Origin: Nodosilinea sp. E11
GTDB taxonomy: Bacteria; Cyanobacteriota; Cyanobacteriia; Phormidesmidales; Phormidesmidaceae
Length of the DNA stretch: 64,000 nt
NCBI RefSeq assembly: GCF_032813545.1
Contig: NZ_CP136520.1
Coordinates: forward strand, 552,001 to 616,000
Direction of reading: 5' to 3'
Shown here: positions 63,414 to 64,000 of the stretch, piece after piece
How the letters are laid out: the number at the start of each line of letters is the position of its first letter
How positions within the stretch are numbered: position 1 is the stretch's first letter
Program-made: the position numbers and the translations under genes
The notes under the pieces: generated by a model
Seen by the model: the letters and a program-made list of their open reading frames with translations, nothing else
Databases searched by the model: none
Told to the model about the DNA's origin: nothing

Positions 63414-64000
63414 CTAGTTTTGCGGGTTGAGTCGGTTGGCAATCAGGGCGACGACAATCATCGGCAGCGATACCCCAAGGCAGATCAGCCATTGGTTGAG
63501 GGTTAGGGGCGCAGTAGAGAACAGGAAGTTCATCAGGCCCACCTGGCTAAAGATGATTTGAAAGATAATCGCCACCACAATGCCGTAGCCGATCGCCGAG
63601 ACATCGCCCAGGGGCACCTTGAGCCCGCGCAGGCGAGCCGCCACCGAGGCCCAAAACTGGCTGATGCTGAGCAAGTAGATAATTCGCCCGGCCACCAGAG
63701 CCTGAATCGCCATAGTGCGAGCCAGGGGAATGTCGCCCGTGGTGCGGCGAATCCACTCAAACATACCGAAGATCAAAATCCAGTTGAATACTGAGATTAA
63801 GACGATGCGCTTGAGCAAGTCTTTGGAGAGCAGCGGCTCGTTGGGGTTGCGCGGCGGACGATTCATTAAATTGTGCGACTTGGGCTCAAAGGCCAAGGGC
63901 ACGGTCATGGCGATGGAGTTGACCATGTTCAGCCACAGCACTTGTAGCGAGAGAATCGGCAGTACGTCGCCGCGCCCGATCAGCACGCTGAGCAGAATGG
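63414..64000 (-). CDS. P-type cation-transporting ATPase, C-terminal part (cut by window end)
   Basis: The last 195 or so residues of a P2-type ATPase; the frame continues through the end of the window (ILLSVLIGRGDVLPIL...). Visible are the Cation_ATPase C-terminal membrane helices: LQVLWLNMVNSIAMTVPLAFEP (M5-M6 region with the MVNS ion-site helix), MNRPPRNPNEPLLSKDL, then four further helices ending LICLGVSLPMIVVALIANRL. The ATP-binding and phosphorylation domains lie outside. Ca2+ or Na+/K+ type cannot be decided from this part. Confidence 0.88.
   Translation of the reverse strand, partial: ILLSVLIGRGDVLPILSLQVLWLNMVNSIAMTVPLAFEPKSHNLMNRPPRNPNEPLLSKDLLKRIVLISVFNWILIFGMFEWIRRTTGDIPLARTMAIQALVAGRIIYLLSISQFWASVAARLRGLKVPLGDVSAIGYGIVVAIIFQIIFSQVGLMNFLFSTAPLTLNQWLICLGVSLPMIVVALIANRLNPQN

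Overview
This looks like a stretch of a cyanobacterial chromosome. The evidence is dense HIP1 octamers (GCGATCGC) across genes and spacers, a cyanobacterial-type glutamate-cysteine ligase, a DUF1206 membrane protein, a GMP-transferase/phosphomannomutase fusion, SagB-type oxidoreductase, pentapeptide repeats and a very dense two-component and c-di-GMP repertoire. GC content is moderately high and short palindromic repeats fill many spacers, as in filamentous Leptolyngbya/Nodosilinea/Phormidium-like genomes; the genus is a guess. I saw no rRNA, tRNA, CRISPR array, transposase or phage gene.

Layout. 1-4.4 kb: the 3' end of adhE (fermentative alcohol dehydrogenase), a nested repeat array, and a Pat-type acyl-CoA-synthetase-like/GNAT acetyltransferase. 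4.9-5.7 kb: DUF1206 protein. 6.2-18.6 kb: the most interesting region, a putative sulfur/redox island. It holds an ABC importer of the sulfonate/taurine/nitrate class (lipoprotein with a NosL-like tail, permease, ATPase), a LysR regulator fused to a cytoplasmic copy of that same binding protein, an AprA/fumarate-reductase-like flavoprotein, an AprB-like 2x[4Fe-4S] ferredoxin, a HEAT protein, an Mrp Fe-S carrier ATPase, and two exporters of the TauE/SafE and YeiH families. 18.9-25.7 kb: small stress protein, an unknown 451-aa protein, glutathione reductase with a DUF2945 partner, a sucrase/ferredoxin-like protein, glutamate-cysteine ligase and a hotdog thioesterase. 25.8-34.6 kb: SSB, a sugar nucleotidyltransferase/phosphomutase fusion, a small membrane protein with a methyltransferase, an SH3 lipoprotein, a membrane-anchored class A serine hydrolase, TrmJ-type methyltransferase and an OmpR regulator.

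34.7-42.1 kb: two look-alike single-pass helical-repeat proteins flank an ethylene-receptor-like diguanylate cyclase and the glycine cleavage genes gcvT and gcvH. 42.3-61.7 kb is a signalling district: an overlapping kinase/regulator/GGDEF-EAL operon, a SagB oxidoreductase, a pentapeptide protein, a large coiled-coil/TPR membrane protein, an unusual DHp-EAL fusion, stand-alone and multidomain regulators and a large PAS hybrid kinase. 61.7-64 kb: pyrB, a GerM-type lipoprotein whose start codon overlaps that of pyrB on the other strand, and the C-terminal part of a P-type cation ATPase that runs off the window.

How the genes may work together (inference): in the island, imported organosulfur compound is sensed by the LysR-SBP fusion, processed by the flavoprotein/ferredoxin pair matured with Mrp, and sulfite/sulfate-like product is removed by the exporters. 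The substrate cannot be read from sequence alone.
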